This document shows, in pieces, positions 25,189-33,699 of a stretch of DNA of 64,000 nt. How positions within the stretch are numbered: position 1 is the first letter of the stretch; each line of letters begins with the position of its first letter. The DNA is taken from assembly GCF_050038885.1 (NCBI RefSeq), contig NZ_CP143624.1, positions 1,426,001 to 1,490,000 of the forward strand, given 5' to 3'. The position numbers were made by a program, and so were the translations under genes. The notes beneath the pieces were generated by a model. The model searched no databases and was not told the DNA's origin. It worked only from the letters and a program-made list of their open reading frames with translations. The stretch is from Myxococcus flavus. Lineage in GTDB: Bacteria; Myxococcota; Myxococcia; Myxococcales; Myxococcaceae.

Positions 25189-27264
25189 CTACACCCGGAA
25201 GCGGCGGACCTCCGCACGGAGGATTTCCGCCTGCCGCTGGAGGTTGTCGATGGCCTCCTCCAGCTGCTTCACCGAGCGCGTCTGGTGCTCGGACACGCCC
25301 TTGATGGTCTCCACCGCCTTGAGCACCTGCTCGCTGCCCTTCGTCTGCTCCTTCTGGGCGCGGTTCAGGTGGGTGACCATCTCGTTGATGCTCTCGATGG
25401 AGCGCGTGATCTGCCTGCTGCCGTGCGCCTGCTCCTGGCTGCTGCGCTGCACGTGCGCGGTGAGCGCCTTCATCCGCTCCGCGCTCTTCATGATCTGCTC
25501 GCCGCCGCGGGCCTGCTCGTTGGAGGCCTTGGAGATCTGCTGCACCGACTCGCTGATGCGGTGGATGGAGGCCGTCACCTGCTTGCTGCCGCGCGCCTGC
25601 TCCACCGTGGCGCGGGCAATGGCCTTCACCATCTGCGTGGACTTCTGGGTGCTGTCGTTGATTTTCCGCAGCGCCCCTTCCGCCTCGCGGCCCAGCTGCA
25701 CGCCCTCCTCCACGCTGCGCACGCCCTGGTTCATCACCACCACCGCGTGGCGGCTCTCCTCCTGGATGCTGCGGATGAGCTCGGCAATCTCCTTGGTGGA
25801 CGCGCCGGTGCGCTCGGCCAGGTCCTTGATTTCCTCGGCCACCACCGCGAAGCCCTTGCCGTGCTCGCCCGCCTGCGCGGCGATGATGGCCGCGTTGAGC
25901 GCCAGCAGGTTGGTCTGCTCCGCCACGTCGTCGATGACGTTGAGGATGTTGCCAATCTCGGAGATGCGCCGGCCCAGGCTCTCGATGACGTTGGCCGCGG
26001 TGCGGCTCGTCTCCTTGATGCGGTCGATGCCGCTGAGCGTCTTGCGCAGGGACTCCACGCCCGTCTGGGCATCCTCGAAGACCTGCTCGGACAGCCGCGC
26101 CGTCTCCTTCGCGTTGGCCTCCACCTGGCCGATGGCGGCGTCCATCTGGCTGATGGCCGAGGACGTCTCCTCCGTGGAGGCGGAGAGCTCCTGGATGTTG
26201 GTGGCCACCTCCTTGATGGAGAACGTCATCTCCTCGATGGCGCTGGTGGTCTCCTCCACGCTGGCGGCCATGGCCTGGACGTTCTCCGCCACCTCGTCGT
26301 TGGTGGCGGCCATCTCCATGATGGAGGAGCTGCTCTCCTCGGCGCTCTGGTAGAGGACCTCCACGTTCTCCGCGATGCCGCGCAGCGAGGCCATCATCTC
26401 CACCATGGAGGACGACGTCTCCTCCACGCGCGCCTGCACCGTGCCCGCGCCGGACGACACGGTGGTGCCGGTGCGGTGAATCTGCTCCACCACCCCCGCC
26501 ACCACGTCCGACACGCCGCGCACCCGGCCCAGCGTGTCGCGCCAGCTCTGGGCAATCCGGTTGAGCGCCTCGGCGAGCTGCCCCAGCTCGTCCTGGGTGC
26601 CCACGTCCACGCGCCCGGTGAGGTCCGCCTCCGCCAGCCGGCGCGCCATGCCCATCATCGCGTCCAGCGGCACCAGGATGAACGCGCGGGAGATGAAGAA
26701 GGCCACCAGCAGGAACAGCGCCAGGCCGATGCCGAACGCGAGCAGCACCAGGTGGCGCAGCTCGGTGACGACCGCGTCCAGCTCGGCGTTGTCGAGCACC
26801 ACCAGCACGTGCCCCGCCACGCCGCCCGACAGCGTCACCGGTCGCGCCACGGTCCGGTCCCCGTTGGCGAAGCGCAGGCCGTCCAGCGGCGCGCCCTGCC
26901 GGGCCTTCAGCTCCGTCAGCAACCACTCCGGCGGTTTCGACGGATGGGTGGCCAGCACCTGCCCCTCGCCGGAGAGGACGGCCAGCACCTTGAAGTCGTC
27001 GTCGCCGTCGCGCAGCCGCTCCAGGCTGTCGGGCAGGGCGGCGGCGGGCTGGGCCGTGAGCATGCTGACGGCCTGGGTGGCCAGGGCCTCGCCGCGCGTC
27101 TGGAGGCGCTGCTCCAGGTGCGCCTCCACGCGCGATGGGACGACGAAGTAGAGCGTCCCCAGGATGAGGGCGAGGACGAGGGTGAAGGAGCCGAGCAGCA
27201 GCCGGCGCAGGCCGGGCTTCTTGAACCGGGGAGCCAAGACGAGGCACTGTAGGGAGGGAAACAC
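25189..27264 (-). CDS. Methyl-accepting chemotaxis protein
   Basis: A 691-residue transmembrane chemoreceptor: TM1 ~21-43, a small periplasmic sensor ~44-170, TM2 ~171-192, HAMP ~193-245 and a long cytoplasmic signalling coiled coil. The hairpin tip (IGNILNVIDDVAEQTNLLALNAAIIAAQAGE) is at ~437-467 and identifies it as an MCP. It ends in RRFRV with no CheR-tethering pentapeptide. GTG 27264 is the upstream-most start and has a weak Shine-Dalgarno; a nearby TTG is an alternative. The sensor shows no known ligand-domain motif by eye. Input could serve motility or another CheA-type pathway in myxobacteria; no che genes are adjacent. Confidence 0.9.
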   Translation of the reverse strand: MFPSLQCLVLAPRFKKPGLRRLLLGSFTLVLALILGTLYFVVPSRVEAHLEQRLQTRGEALATQAVSMLTAQPAAALPDSLERLRDGDDDFKVLAVLSGEGQVLATHPSKPPEWLLTELKARQGAPLDGLRFANGDRTVARPVTLSGGVAGHVLVVLDNAELDAVVTELRHLVLLAFGIGLALFLLVAFFISRAFILVPLDAMMGMARRLAEADLTGRVDVGTQDELGQLAEALNRIAQSWRDTLGRVRGVSDVVAGVVEQIHRTGTTVSSGAGTVQARVEETSSSMVEMMASLRGIAENVEVLYQSAEESSSSIMEMAATNDEVAENVQAMAASVEETTSAIEEMTFSIKEVATNIQELSASTEETSSAISQMDAAIGQVEANAKETARLSEQVFEDAQTGVESLRKTLSGIDRIKETSRTAANVIESLGRRISEIGNILNVIDDVAEQTNLLALNAAIIAAQAGEHGKGFAVVAEEIKDLAERTGASTKEIAELIRSIQEESRHAVVVMNQGVRSVEEGVQLGREAEGALRKINDSTQKSTQMVKAIARATVEQARGSKQVTASIHRISESVQQISKASNEQARGGEQIMKSAERMKALTAHVQRSSQEQAHGSRQITRSIESINEMVTHLNRAQKEQTKGSEQVLKAVETIKGVSEHQTRSVKQLEEAIDNLQRQAEILRAEVRRFRV

Positions 27265-27348
27265 CGGCAGGGCAAGAACAGGGCGCCGGCGCGGCCCGCC
27301 CTCCAGGGGCGCTGACTTCCCGCCTCGCGGATGCGTAAGGTCTTCCCG

Positions 27349-28374
27349 ATGTCCTCCACCCTGCTACTGACGGACCCCCTCTTCTTCCAGCATGACCCCG
27401 GGCAGGGCCACCCCGAGTCACCCTCGCGGCTGCGGCGCATCCTCGGGGTGCTGGCGAGCACGCCGGTGAAGGGCACGGTGATGACCGCGCCGCGCTCGGC
27501 CACGGACGCGGAGCTGGCGGCGGTCCACACGCCGGAGCTGCTCGCGTACCTGAAGCGCCTGAGCGGGCACCGGGCGCAGATCGACCCGGACACCCAGGTG
27601 TCACCCGACAGCATCGACGCGGCGCGGCTCGCCGCGGGCGCCTCCGTCCAGGCGGTGGAGGCGGTGATGAGGGGGGAGGTCCGCAACGCCTTCGCGCTGG
27701 TGCGTCCGCCCGGCCACCACGCCGAGCCCGACAGGGCCATGGGCTTCTGCCTGCTCAACAACGCGGCCATCGCCGCCGAGGCCGGCCGGCGGCTGGGCGC
27801 CGAGCGCGTGCTGGTGCTCGACTGGGACGTGCACCATGGCAACGGCACGCAGGCGGCCTTCTGGGGCCGCCGGGACGTCATGTACCAGTCGGTGCACCAG
27901 TTCCCCTACTACCCCGGCACGGGCGCGGCCCCCGAGGTGGGCCAGGGCGAGGGCGAGGGCTACACCGTCAACGTGGGCCTGCCGGGCGGCAACTCGGACG
28001 CGGACTACGGGATGATTTTCAACGAGCTGCTGCTCCCCGTGGCGGACGCGTTCCAGCCCCAGCTCATCCTGGTGTCCGCGGGCTTCGACTCGCACCAGCA
28101 TGACCCGATTGGCGGCATGGACGTCAGCGAGCGCGGCTTCGCGGCCATGTGCTCGGCGATGAGGTCCCTGGCCGACAGCGTCTGCCAGGGCCGGCTGGTG
28201 CTGCTGCTGGAGGGCGGCTACTCGCTGGAGGGCCTGTCGCAGTCCGTGCATGCCTGCGTGGAGGTGCTCGCCGGACGCAAGGACAGCTTCCCCACCGGGG
28301 ACACGCACGCGGACGCGCGGGACGCGCTCAGGGCCAGCCGCGAGGTGCTGCGGCCTTACTGGCCCCGCGTGTAG
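27349..28374 (+). CDS. Histone-deacetylase-family hydrolase (acetylpolyamine/acetoin-type)
   Basis: Zinc-dependent deacetylase of the arginase/HDAC fold, 341 residues. Seen: PPGHHAEPDRAMGFCLLNNAA (His-His charge relay), DWDVHHGNGTQ with the zinc-binding Asp and His, a second zinc Asp in SAGFDSHQHDP, and the catalytic Tyr in GGYSLEG. Class II-type bacterial homologues act on acetylpolyamines or other small acetyl-amides, or on acetylated proteins; substrate not determinable. The ATG at 27349 follows TAAGG; an in-frame ATG 18 bp upstream has less support. Divergent from the MCP by 84 bp. Confidence 0.9.
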   Translation: MSSTLLLTDPLFFQHDPGQGHPESPSRLRRILGVLASTPVKGTVMTAPRSATDAELAAVHTPELLAYLKRLSGHRAQIDPDTQVSPDSIDAARLAAGASVQAVEAVMRGEVRNAFALVRPPGHHAEPDRAMGFCLLNNAAIAAEAGRRLGAERVLVLDWDVHHGNGTQAAFWGRRDVMYQSVHQFPYYPGTGAAPEVGQGEGEGYTVNVGLPGGNSDADYGMIFNELLLPVADAFQPQLILVSAGFDSHQHDPIGGMDVSERGFAAMCSAMRSLADSVCQGRLVLLLEGGYSLEGLSQSVHACVEVLAGRKDSFPTGDTHADARDALRASREVLRPYWPRV

Positions 28375-28463
28375 CTGCGCGGTGGACGGCGCCTCGCGCC
28401 GCACGCCGCTGTTCATCCACCGGCAACCATGCGAGAAGCCCCACCAGCACACGGGAGGACTGC

Positions 28464-29225
28464 ATGGCGGAGATGAGCTACCGGACAGCCCTGGTGACGG
28501 GTGCCTCGAGCGGCCTGGGGCGCGGACTGGCATTGTGGCTCGCGAAGCGCGGCGTGCGCGTGTTCGCCACGGGACGCCGCCTGCCACAGCTCCAGGCCCT
28601 GACGGCCGAGGCCCAGGCCGCGGGCGTCACCATTGAACCGGTGGAGATGGACGTCACGAAGACGGACGCTACGATGGAGCGCATCCGCGCGCTCGACGCG
28701 GAGTGCGGCGGCCTGGACCTGGTGGTGGCCAACGCCGGCGTCGGTGGCACCACGAACGCGAAGCGCCTCCCGTGGGAGCGCGTGCGCGGCATCATCGACA
28801 CCAACGTCACCGGCGCCGCCGCCACGCTGTGCGCGGTGCTGCCCAACATGGTGGAACGCAAGCGCGGGCACCTGGTGGGCGTCTCCAGCCTCGCTGGCTT
28901 CCGGGGCCTGGCGGGCCATGCGGCCTACTCCGCGTCCAAGGCCTTCCTGGCCACCTTCATGGAGAGCCTGCGCGTGGACCTGCGCGGCACCGGCGTGCGC
29001 GTCACCTGCATCTACCCGGGCTTCGTGAAGAGCGAGCTGACGGCCACCAACAACTTCCCCATGCCCTTCCTGATGGAGACGCATGACGCGGTGGAGCTGA
29101 TGGGCAAGGGCATCATCCGGGGCGACGCGGAGGTGTCCTTCCCCTGGCAGCTCGCGGTGCCCACGCGCCTGGCGAAGGTGCTGCCCAACCCCCTCTTCGA
29201 CGCGGCCGCGCGGCGGCTGCGCTGA
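28464..29225 (+). CDS. Short-chain dehydrogenase/reductase
   Basis: SDR of 253 residues with TGASSGLG near 10-17, NAG in the VVANAGVGG stretch, catalytic Ser in GVSSLAG and YSASK (Tyr then Lys four later). The C-terminal segment (KSELTATNNFPMPFLMETHDAVELM) resembles 3-oxoacyl reductase or sdh-like SDRs active on hydrophobic substrates. The start at 28464 follows GGGAGG. It lies between the HDAC-family gene and pyrF on the same strand, 89 and 25 bp away. Substrate unknown. Confidence 0.85.
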   Translation: MAEMSYRTALVTGASSGLGRGLALWLAKRGVRVFATGRRLPQLQALTAEAQAAGVTIEPVEMDVTKTDATMERIRALDAECGGLDLVVANAGVGGTTNAKRLPWERVRGIIDTNVTGAAATLCAVLPNMVERKRGHLVGVSSLAGFRGLAGHAAYSASKAFLATFMESLRVDLRGTGVRVTCIYPGFVKSELTATNNFPMPFLMETHDAVELMGKGIIRGDAEVSFPWQLAVPTRLAKVLPNPLFDAAARRLR

Positions 29226-29250
29226 CCTTCCCCTTGTCCGGAGACGCCCC

Positions 29251-30117
29251 GTGACGACGCCCCTGCCCTTCGCCCACCGCTTCCGCCAGCTGGCCGAGCA
29301 GCGCTCGCCGTTCTGCCTCGGCATCGACCCCTCGAAGGACCTGCTCTCCCGCTGGGGCCTGCCCGACAACGCCCAGGGCCTGCGCGACTTCTGCGAGCGC
29401 GTGGCCGACGCGGCGGGGGACTCCCTGGCGGTGGTGAAGCCGCAGAGCGCCTTCTTCGAGCGCCACGGCCCCGCCGGCCTCCAGGTGCTCCAGGACCTGA
29501 TGCGGCGCTTCAAGTCGGTGGGCACCCTCACCCTGCTGGACGTGAAGCGCGGCGACATCGGCTCCACCATGGACGCCTACGCGGAGACGGTGTTCGGCGA
29601 GGGCAGTGCCTATGAAGCGGACGCGGCCACCTTCTCCGCGTACCTGGGCCTGGGCGCCCTGCTGAAGACGCTGGAGCGGGCGCGCGCATCCGGCGCGGCG
29701 GCCTTCCTGGTGGTGCGCTCCTCCAACCCGGAGGGCACGTCGCTCCAGAACTCCCGCGGCGAGGACGGCCGCACCGTGGCCGAGGCCCTGGCCGACGGCA
29801 TCCGCGCGTTCAACGAGAAGCCCGGCACGGACGCGCCCCCGGTGGCGGGCGCCGTCATGGGCGCCACCCTGCCGGACTCGGACCGCGGCGTCGTCGAGCG
29901 GCTCGGCGGCGCGCTGCTGCTCACCCCCGGCATCGGCGCGCAGGGCGCGGGCTTCGACGACCTGAAGCGCCTGTTCGCCGGGCGCGAGGCGCAGGTCATC
30001 CCCACCGCCACGCGCTCGGTGCTGGAGGCGGGGCCGGACGCCGCCTCCCTGCGCCAGGCGCTGGAGCGGCACCTGGCGCCGGCCCGGGACTTCCGCGCTA
30101 CTGCGCGCCCATCATGA
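29251..30117 (+). CDS. pyrF: Orotidine 5'-phosphate decarboxylase
   Basis: Catalyses the last step of UMP synthesis. A 288-residue enzyme of the group with FCLGIDPSKDLL near the N-terminus and the catalytic LDVKRGDIGSTMDAYAE motif (Lys and Asp of the Asp-x-Lys-x-x-Asp tetrad), then PGIGAQG near the C-terminus (phosphate-binding loop). The GTG start follows GGAGA. Length and motifs match the longer type-2 OMPDC. The 3' end overlaps the convergent PBP gene by 20 bp. Confidence 0.95.
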   Translation: MTTPLPFAHRFRQLAEQRSPFCLGIDPSKDLLSRWGLPDNAQGLRDFCERVADAAGDSLAVVKPQSAFFERHGPAGLQVLQDLMRRFKSVGTLTLLDVKRGDIGSTMDAYAETVFGEGSAYEADAATFSAYLGLGALLKTLERARASGAAAFLVVRSSNPEGTSLQNSRGEDGRTVAEALADGIRAFNEKPGTDAPPVAGAVMGATLPDSDRGVVERLGGALLLTPGIGAQGAGFDDLKRLFAGREAQVIPTATRSVLEAGPDAASLRQALERHLAPARDFRATARPS

Positions 30118-32671
30118 ACTGGTCCACGTCGACCGTGTTCTTGTCGGGCACCGCGTCCTTCGGCTCGGTGCCCTTCTTGAAGAACATCAACTCCGAGCCC
30201 GTGGCGCCGGCCGGCGCGATCTTGCCCGTCTTCTTGTCGATGTGGAGCCGCACCAGGTCCATGGACTGCCAGGGGTAGAACTCGGACTGCGGCCGGCCCT
30301 CCAGCGCGCGCTTCATGTAGTTGAGCCAGATGGGGAGCGCGGCGCGGCCGCCCGTCTCGTAGCGGCCCAGCGGGTGCGGGTTCAGGTCGTAGCCCACCCA
30401 CGCCACCGTGACCAGGTCGCGGGTGTAGCCGGCGAACCACGCGTCGAAGGAGTCGTTGGTGGTGCCCGTCTTGCCCGCGGCCGGCTTGCCCAGGCGCTGC
30501 GCCGGGCCACCGGTGCCCTGGAGCACCACGCCGCGCAGGAGGTGCGTGAGGATGAAGCCGGACTCCGGGCTCATCACCTGCTCACCCGGCTCGAAGAGCC
30601 GCGCGTAGCCAGCGGCCACGCGGTCCTGCAGGGGCGCCCACGCATCGTCGAAGGCGGTGTGGTCCTCCAGCGTGCGCCCCCAGCGGTCCTCGATTTTGCG
30701 GATGAAGTACGTGGGCTTCTTGCGGCCGTAGCGGTTGAAGGTGGCGTAGGCGTTGGCCAGGTCCACCGGGTACACGCACGACGAACCCAGCGCGGCGGAG
30801 AAGTCCATGTTCATGGGCGTGGTGATGCCCAGCTTCTGGCTCCACGCCGCCATGTTGTGCACGCCCACCGCGCCGAACGTCTTCACGGCGGGGATGTTCA
30901 TCGAGTTGATCATCGCCGTGCGCAGCAGCACGTCACCCACGAACTCCTCGCTGTAGTTGGCCGGCTTCCAGGACACCTTGTTGTCCGGGTCGTGCTCGAC
31001 GATGGGCGAGTCGACGATGATGGTGGCCTCGGTCCAGTTGAGCTGCTCCAGCGCCGCCGAGTACACGAAGGGCTTGAACGAGCTGCCCGGCTGGCGGCAC
31101 GCCTGGAACGCGCGGTTGAACTCGTTGTCATCGAAGTCGTACCCGCCCACCATCGCGGTGAGGTACTGGCGGTGGGGATCGATGGAGACGAGCGCGCTCT
31201 GCGCCTCGGGCGTCTGCTCCAGGCGGAAGAGCTTCACGCCCTCATTGGGGATTTCGTCCGCGAGCTTCTTGTCCCACTGCTCCTTGTCGTCCGTCAGGTC
31301 CTTCTTCGTCACGTGGCGCAGCACGATGACGTCGCCCTCGGAGATGGCCCGCTTCACCGAGGAGATCATCATCGCCGGGTAGTAGCCCTCCGGGTTCACC
31401 TTGCGCGCCCAGCGCATGCCCAGCAGCGGCAGCCGGCCCTTGTGCGGGCCCACCTGCACGTCGGCGCCCTTGCCGTCCGAGTCGATGGCGGTGACGACGC
31501 CCACGTAGAGCCGGTTCTCCACCAGCTCCTGCGAGCCCATGACCTTCTTCGAGCGGTCGATGAAGGACTGGATGGCCTCCTTCGACGTGAGCTGCTCCAC
31601 CGGGCCGCGCCAGCCCTGGCGCTTGTCCACCGCCAGCAGGCCATGGAGCACCGCGTCCTGCGCGGCGCGCTGGCGCTCGCTGTCCATGGTGGTGAAGATC
31701 TTGAGGCCGTCCTTGAGCAGCACGGGGTTGCCGTACCGGTCCACCACGTCCTTGCGCACCTGCTCCACGAAGTACGGCGCGAACTCGTGGAAGACGTCCT
31801 CCACGGGGTACACCTTCACCTCTTCGGCGTTGGCGGTGTCGTGCTCGGCCTGCGAAATCATGCCTTCCGCCAGCATGCGGCGCAGCACGTAGGAGCGGCG
31901 CTTGCGGGCCGCGTCCGGGCGCAGGAAGGGCGAGTAGCGGCTGGGAGCCTGCGGCAGACCGGCGATGAGCGTCATCTCGCCCAGCGTCAGGTCGCGCACG
32001 TCCTTGCGGTAGTAGTTCTCCGCCGCGCTCTGCACGCCGTAGCTGTGGTGCCCGAGGAAGACGTTGTTGAGGTAGAGGTAGAGAATCTCCTCCTTCGTCA
32101 GCGATTGCTCCAGCCGGAAGGCGAGGATGGCCTCGCGAATCTTGCGGGTGATGGTCTTCGCGGTGGCGGACTTGTAGCCCTCCGCGGAGATGAGCACCGC
32201 CTTCGCGGTCTGCTGCGTCAGCGTGGAGCCGCCCTGGATGCCGCCGGAGCGCAGGCCCAGCTTGGAGGCAATCGTCTTGAAGCCGGCGCGCGCGGTGCCC
32301 AGCACGTCCACGCCGAAGTGGTCGAAGAAGCTGGAGTCCTCCGAGGCGATGAAGGCCTGCACCAGGCGCTTCGGAATCCGCTCGTAGGGCACCACCTTGC
32401 GGCGCTCCTGGTAGAACTCGCCGGCGAGCACCGCGTCATCGGTGTAGACCTCGGTGACGATGGGCGGCCAGTACTCGTCCACCTTGGGGATGGCGGGCAG
32501 TCCATCCGCGTACACGTAGTACACGGCCGTCACGGCAATCACGGCAGCCGTGGCCCCGGTCAGCGCCAGCCACCCCGCGGTCTTCAGGAGGAACTTCCAC
32601 CAGCGCTTGGACGGGACACCCTCCAGCACCAGCTTCGAGCGGCTGCGGTCAGCGGATTTAGGGTCGGACAT
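30098..32671 (-). CDS. mrcA: Penicillin-binding protein 1A (bifunctional)
   Basis: Class A PBP that polymerises glycan and cross-links peptide stems in the periplasm. 857 residues: cytoplasmic tail, one TM helix at ~29-52, a glycosyltransferase domain with Glu111 in EDSSFFDHFG and the GGSTLTQQ motif at 148-154, an OB-type linker ~380-480, and a transpeptidase domain with nucleophile Ser530 (SxxK: S530-K533), S590-x-N592 and K734-T-G. All three transpeptidase motifs are intact. It is preceded 27 bp upstream by the RluA-type gene on the same strand. The 3' end overlaps pyrF by 20 bp. Housekeeping gene. Confidence 0.95.
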   Translation of the reverse strand: MSDPKSADRSRSKLVLEGVPSKRWWKFLLKTAGWLALTGATAAVIAVTAVYYVYADGLPAIPKVDEYWPPIVTEVYTDDAVLAGEFYQERRKVVPYERIPKRLVQAFIASEDSSFFDHFGVDVLGTARAGFKTIASKLGLRSGGIQGGSTLTQQTAKAVLISAEGYKSATAKTITRKIREAILAFRLEQSLTKEEILYLYLNNVFLGHHSYGVQSAAENYYRKDVRDLTLGEMTLIAGLPQAPSRYSPFLRPDAARKRRSYVLRRMLAEGMISQAEHDTANAEEVKVYPVEDVFHEFAPYFVEQVRKDVVDRYGNPVLLKDGLKIFTTMDSERQRAAQDAVLHGLLAVDKRQGWRGPVEQLTSKEAIQSFIDRSKKVMGSQELVENRLYVGVVTAIDSDGKGADVQVGPHKGRLPLLGMRWARKVNPEGYYPAMMISSVKRAISEGDVIVLRHVTKKDLTDDKEQWDKKLADEIPNEGVKLFRLEQTPEAQSALVSIDPHRQYLTAMVGGYDFDDNEFNRAFQACRQPGSSFKPFVYSAALEQLNWTEATIIVDSPIVEHDPDNKVSWKPANYSEEFVGDVLLRTAMINSMNIPAVKTFGAVGVHNMAAWSQKLGITTPMNMDFSAALGSSCVYPVDLANAYATFNRYGRKKPTYFIRKIEDRWGRTLEDHTAFDDAWAPLQDRVAAGYARLFEPGEQVMSPESGFILTHLLRGVVLQGTGGPAQRLGKPAAGKTGTTNDSFDAWFAGYTRDLVTVAWVGYDLNPHPLGRYETGGRAALPIWLNYMKRALEGRPQSEFYPWQSMDLVRLHIDKKTGKIAPAGATGSELMFFKKGTEPKDAVPDKNTVDVDQFMMGAQ

Positions 32672-32698
32672 ACGCGTTTCTTTTGAGCCTTGCGGGCG

Positions 32699-33655
32699 TC
32701 AGGGCACCAGGGCGGCCCGCTTGAGCACATCTCGGAGCTCGACGGCGAGGGGGGCTTCGACGGCCACCTTCGCGCCGCCTTCGGGATGCGGAAATTCGAT
32801 GCGCTCGGCGTGCAGGAACAGCCTCTTGAGCCCCCAGCGCGCCCGCACGTCGCGGTTGAAGGCGAAGTCTCCGTACTTCTTGTCCCCGGCCACCGGATGT
32901 CCGATGGCGGCCAGATGCCTTCTTATCTGATGCGTGCGCCCCGTCTCGATGGCGCAGGACAGGAGCGCCGCCTCGCCCGACTGCTTCACGACCTTCCAGC
33001 GGGTGACGGCCGCCTGCATGTTCACCCCACGACGGGCCTTGGACTCGGCCGTCTGCTGGTGCTCCGACAGGGGCAGGTCGATGACCCCGGAGTCGCGGGG
33101 CATCTTTCCCTTCACCAGGGTGAGGTAGCGCTTGCGGGACAGGCCGTGGGTGAAGACCTCGGTGAAGTGCACCATGGCCGGGCGGCGCTTGGCCACCAGG
33201 ATGACGCCGGACGTCTCCCGGTCCAGCCGGTGTGCGGGCGAGGCCGCGAAGTCGTTGCGCACGGCCCTGGGCCCCAGGTAGGCACGCACATAGTCCACCA
33301 GCGTGCCGCCGGTGATGCCGCTTCCGGTATGGACGGCCATTCCACTGGGCTTGTCCACGGCCATGAGCCAGTCGTCCTCGCGCAGGATGACCAACCGGTT
33401 GGGGTCCACCGGCGGTGGAGGGGGGTCCACTTTCGGACGTTCCGCCCCCACGAGCTGCTGCTCGTCGCCGCGGATGGTGAGCACGTCTCCTTCGGACAGC
33501 AACTGCTCGGGTTGCGCACGCTTCCCGTTCACCCGCACTTTCTTGGTGCGGATCATCTTGAAGAGGTGGCTCACCGGGACATTGGGGAGCCGCTTGCGCA
33601 GATGCTTGTCCAGCCGCATCCCGGCGGTGTCGGCTTCGATTCGGTACTCGATCAT
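32699..33655 (-). CDS. RluA-family pseudouridine synthase with S4 domain
   Basis: Modifies uridines in rRNA (RluC/RluD-like). 318 residues: an S4 RNA-binding domain at ~12-70 (RLDKHLRKRLPN...VRVNGKRAQP), a Pro-rich linker, then the catalytic domain with HRLDRETSG carrying the catalytic Asp and the C-terminal GRTHQIRRHLAAIGHPVAGD motif. The S4 plus catalytic architecture is typical of RluC/RluD; which uridine is modified cannot be told. It precedes mrcA by 27 bp on the same strand and is divergent from the pentapeptide gene. Confidence 0.9.
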   Translation of the reverse strand: MIEYRIEADTAGMRLDKHLRKRLPNVPVSHLFKMIRTKKVRVNGKRAQPEQLLSEGDVLTIRGDEQQLVGAERPKVDPPPPPVDPNRLVILREDDWLMAVDKPSGMAVHTGSGITGGTLVDYVRAYLGPRAVRNDFAASPAHRLDRETSGVILVAKRRPAMVHFTEVFTHGLSRKRYLTLVKGKMPRDSGVIDLPLSEHQQTAESKARRGVNMQAAVTRWKVVKQSGEAALLSCAIETGRTHQIRRHLAAIGHPVAGDKKYGDFAFNRDVRARWGLKRLFLHAERIEFPHPEGGAKVAVEAPLAVELRDVLKRAALVP

Positions 33656-33699
33656 TTGTGCTGGCGCATGGACCAGACCATACGAATAATCCCCGGTCC

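Noticed and set aside
30242..32686. 814-codon plus-strand frame opposite PBP1A
   Set aside because: No domain and typical GC-rich antisense composition; PBP1A motifs are unambiguous on the other strand.
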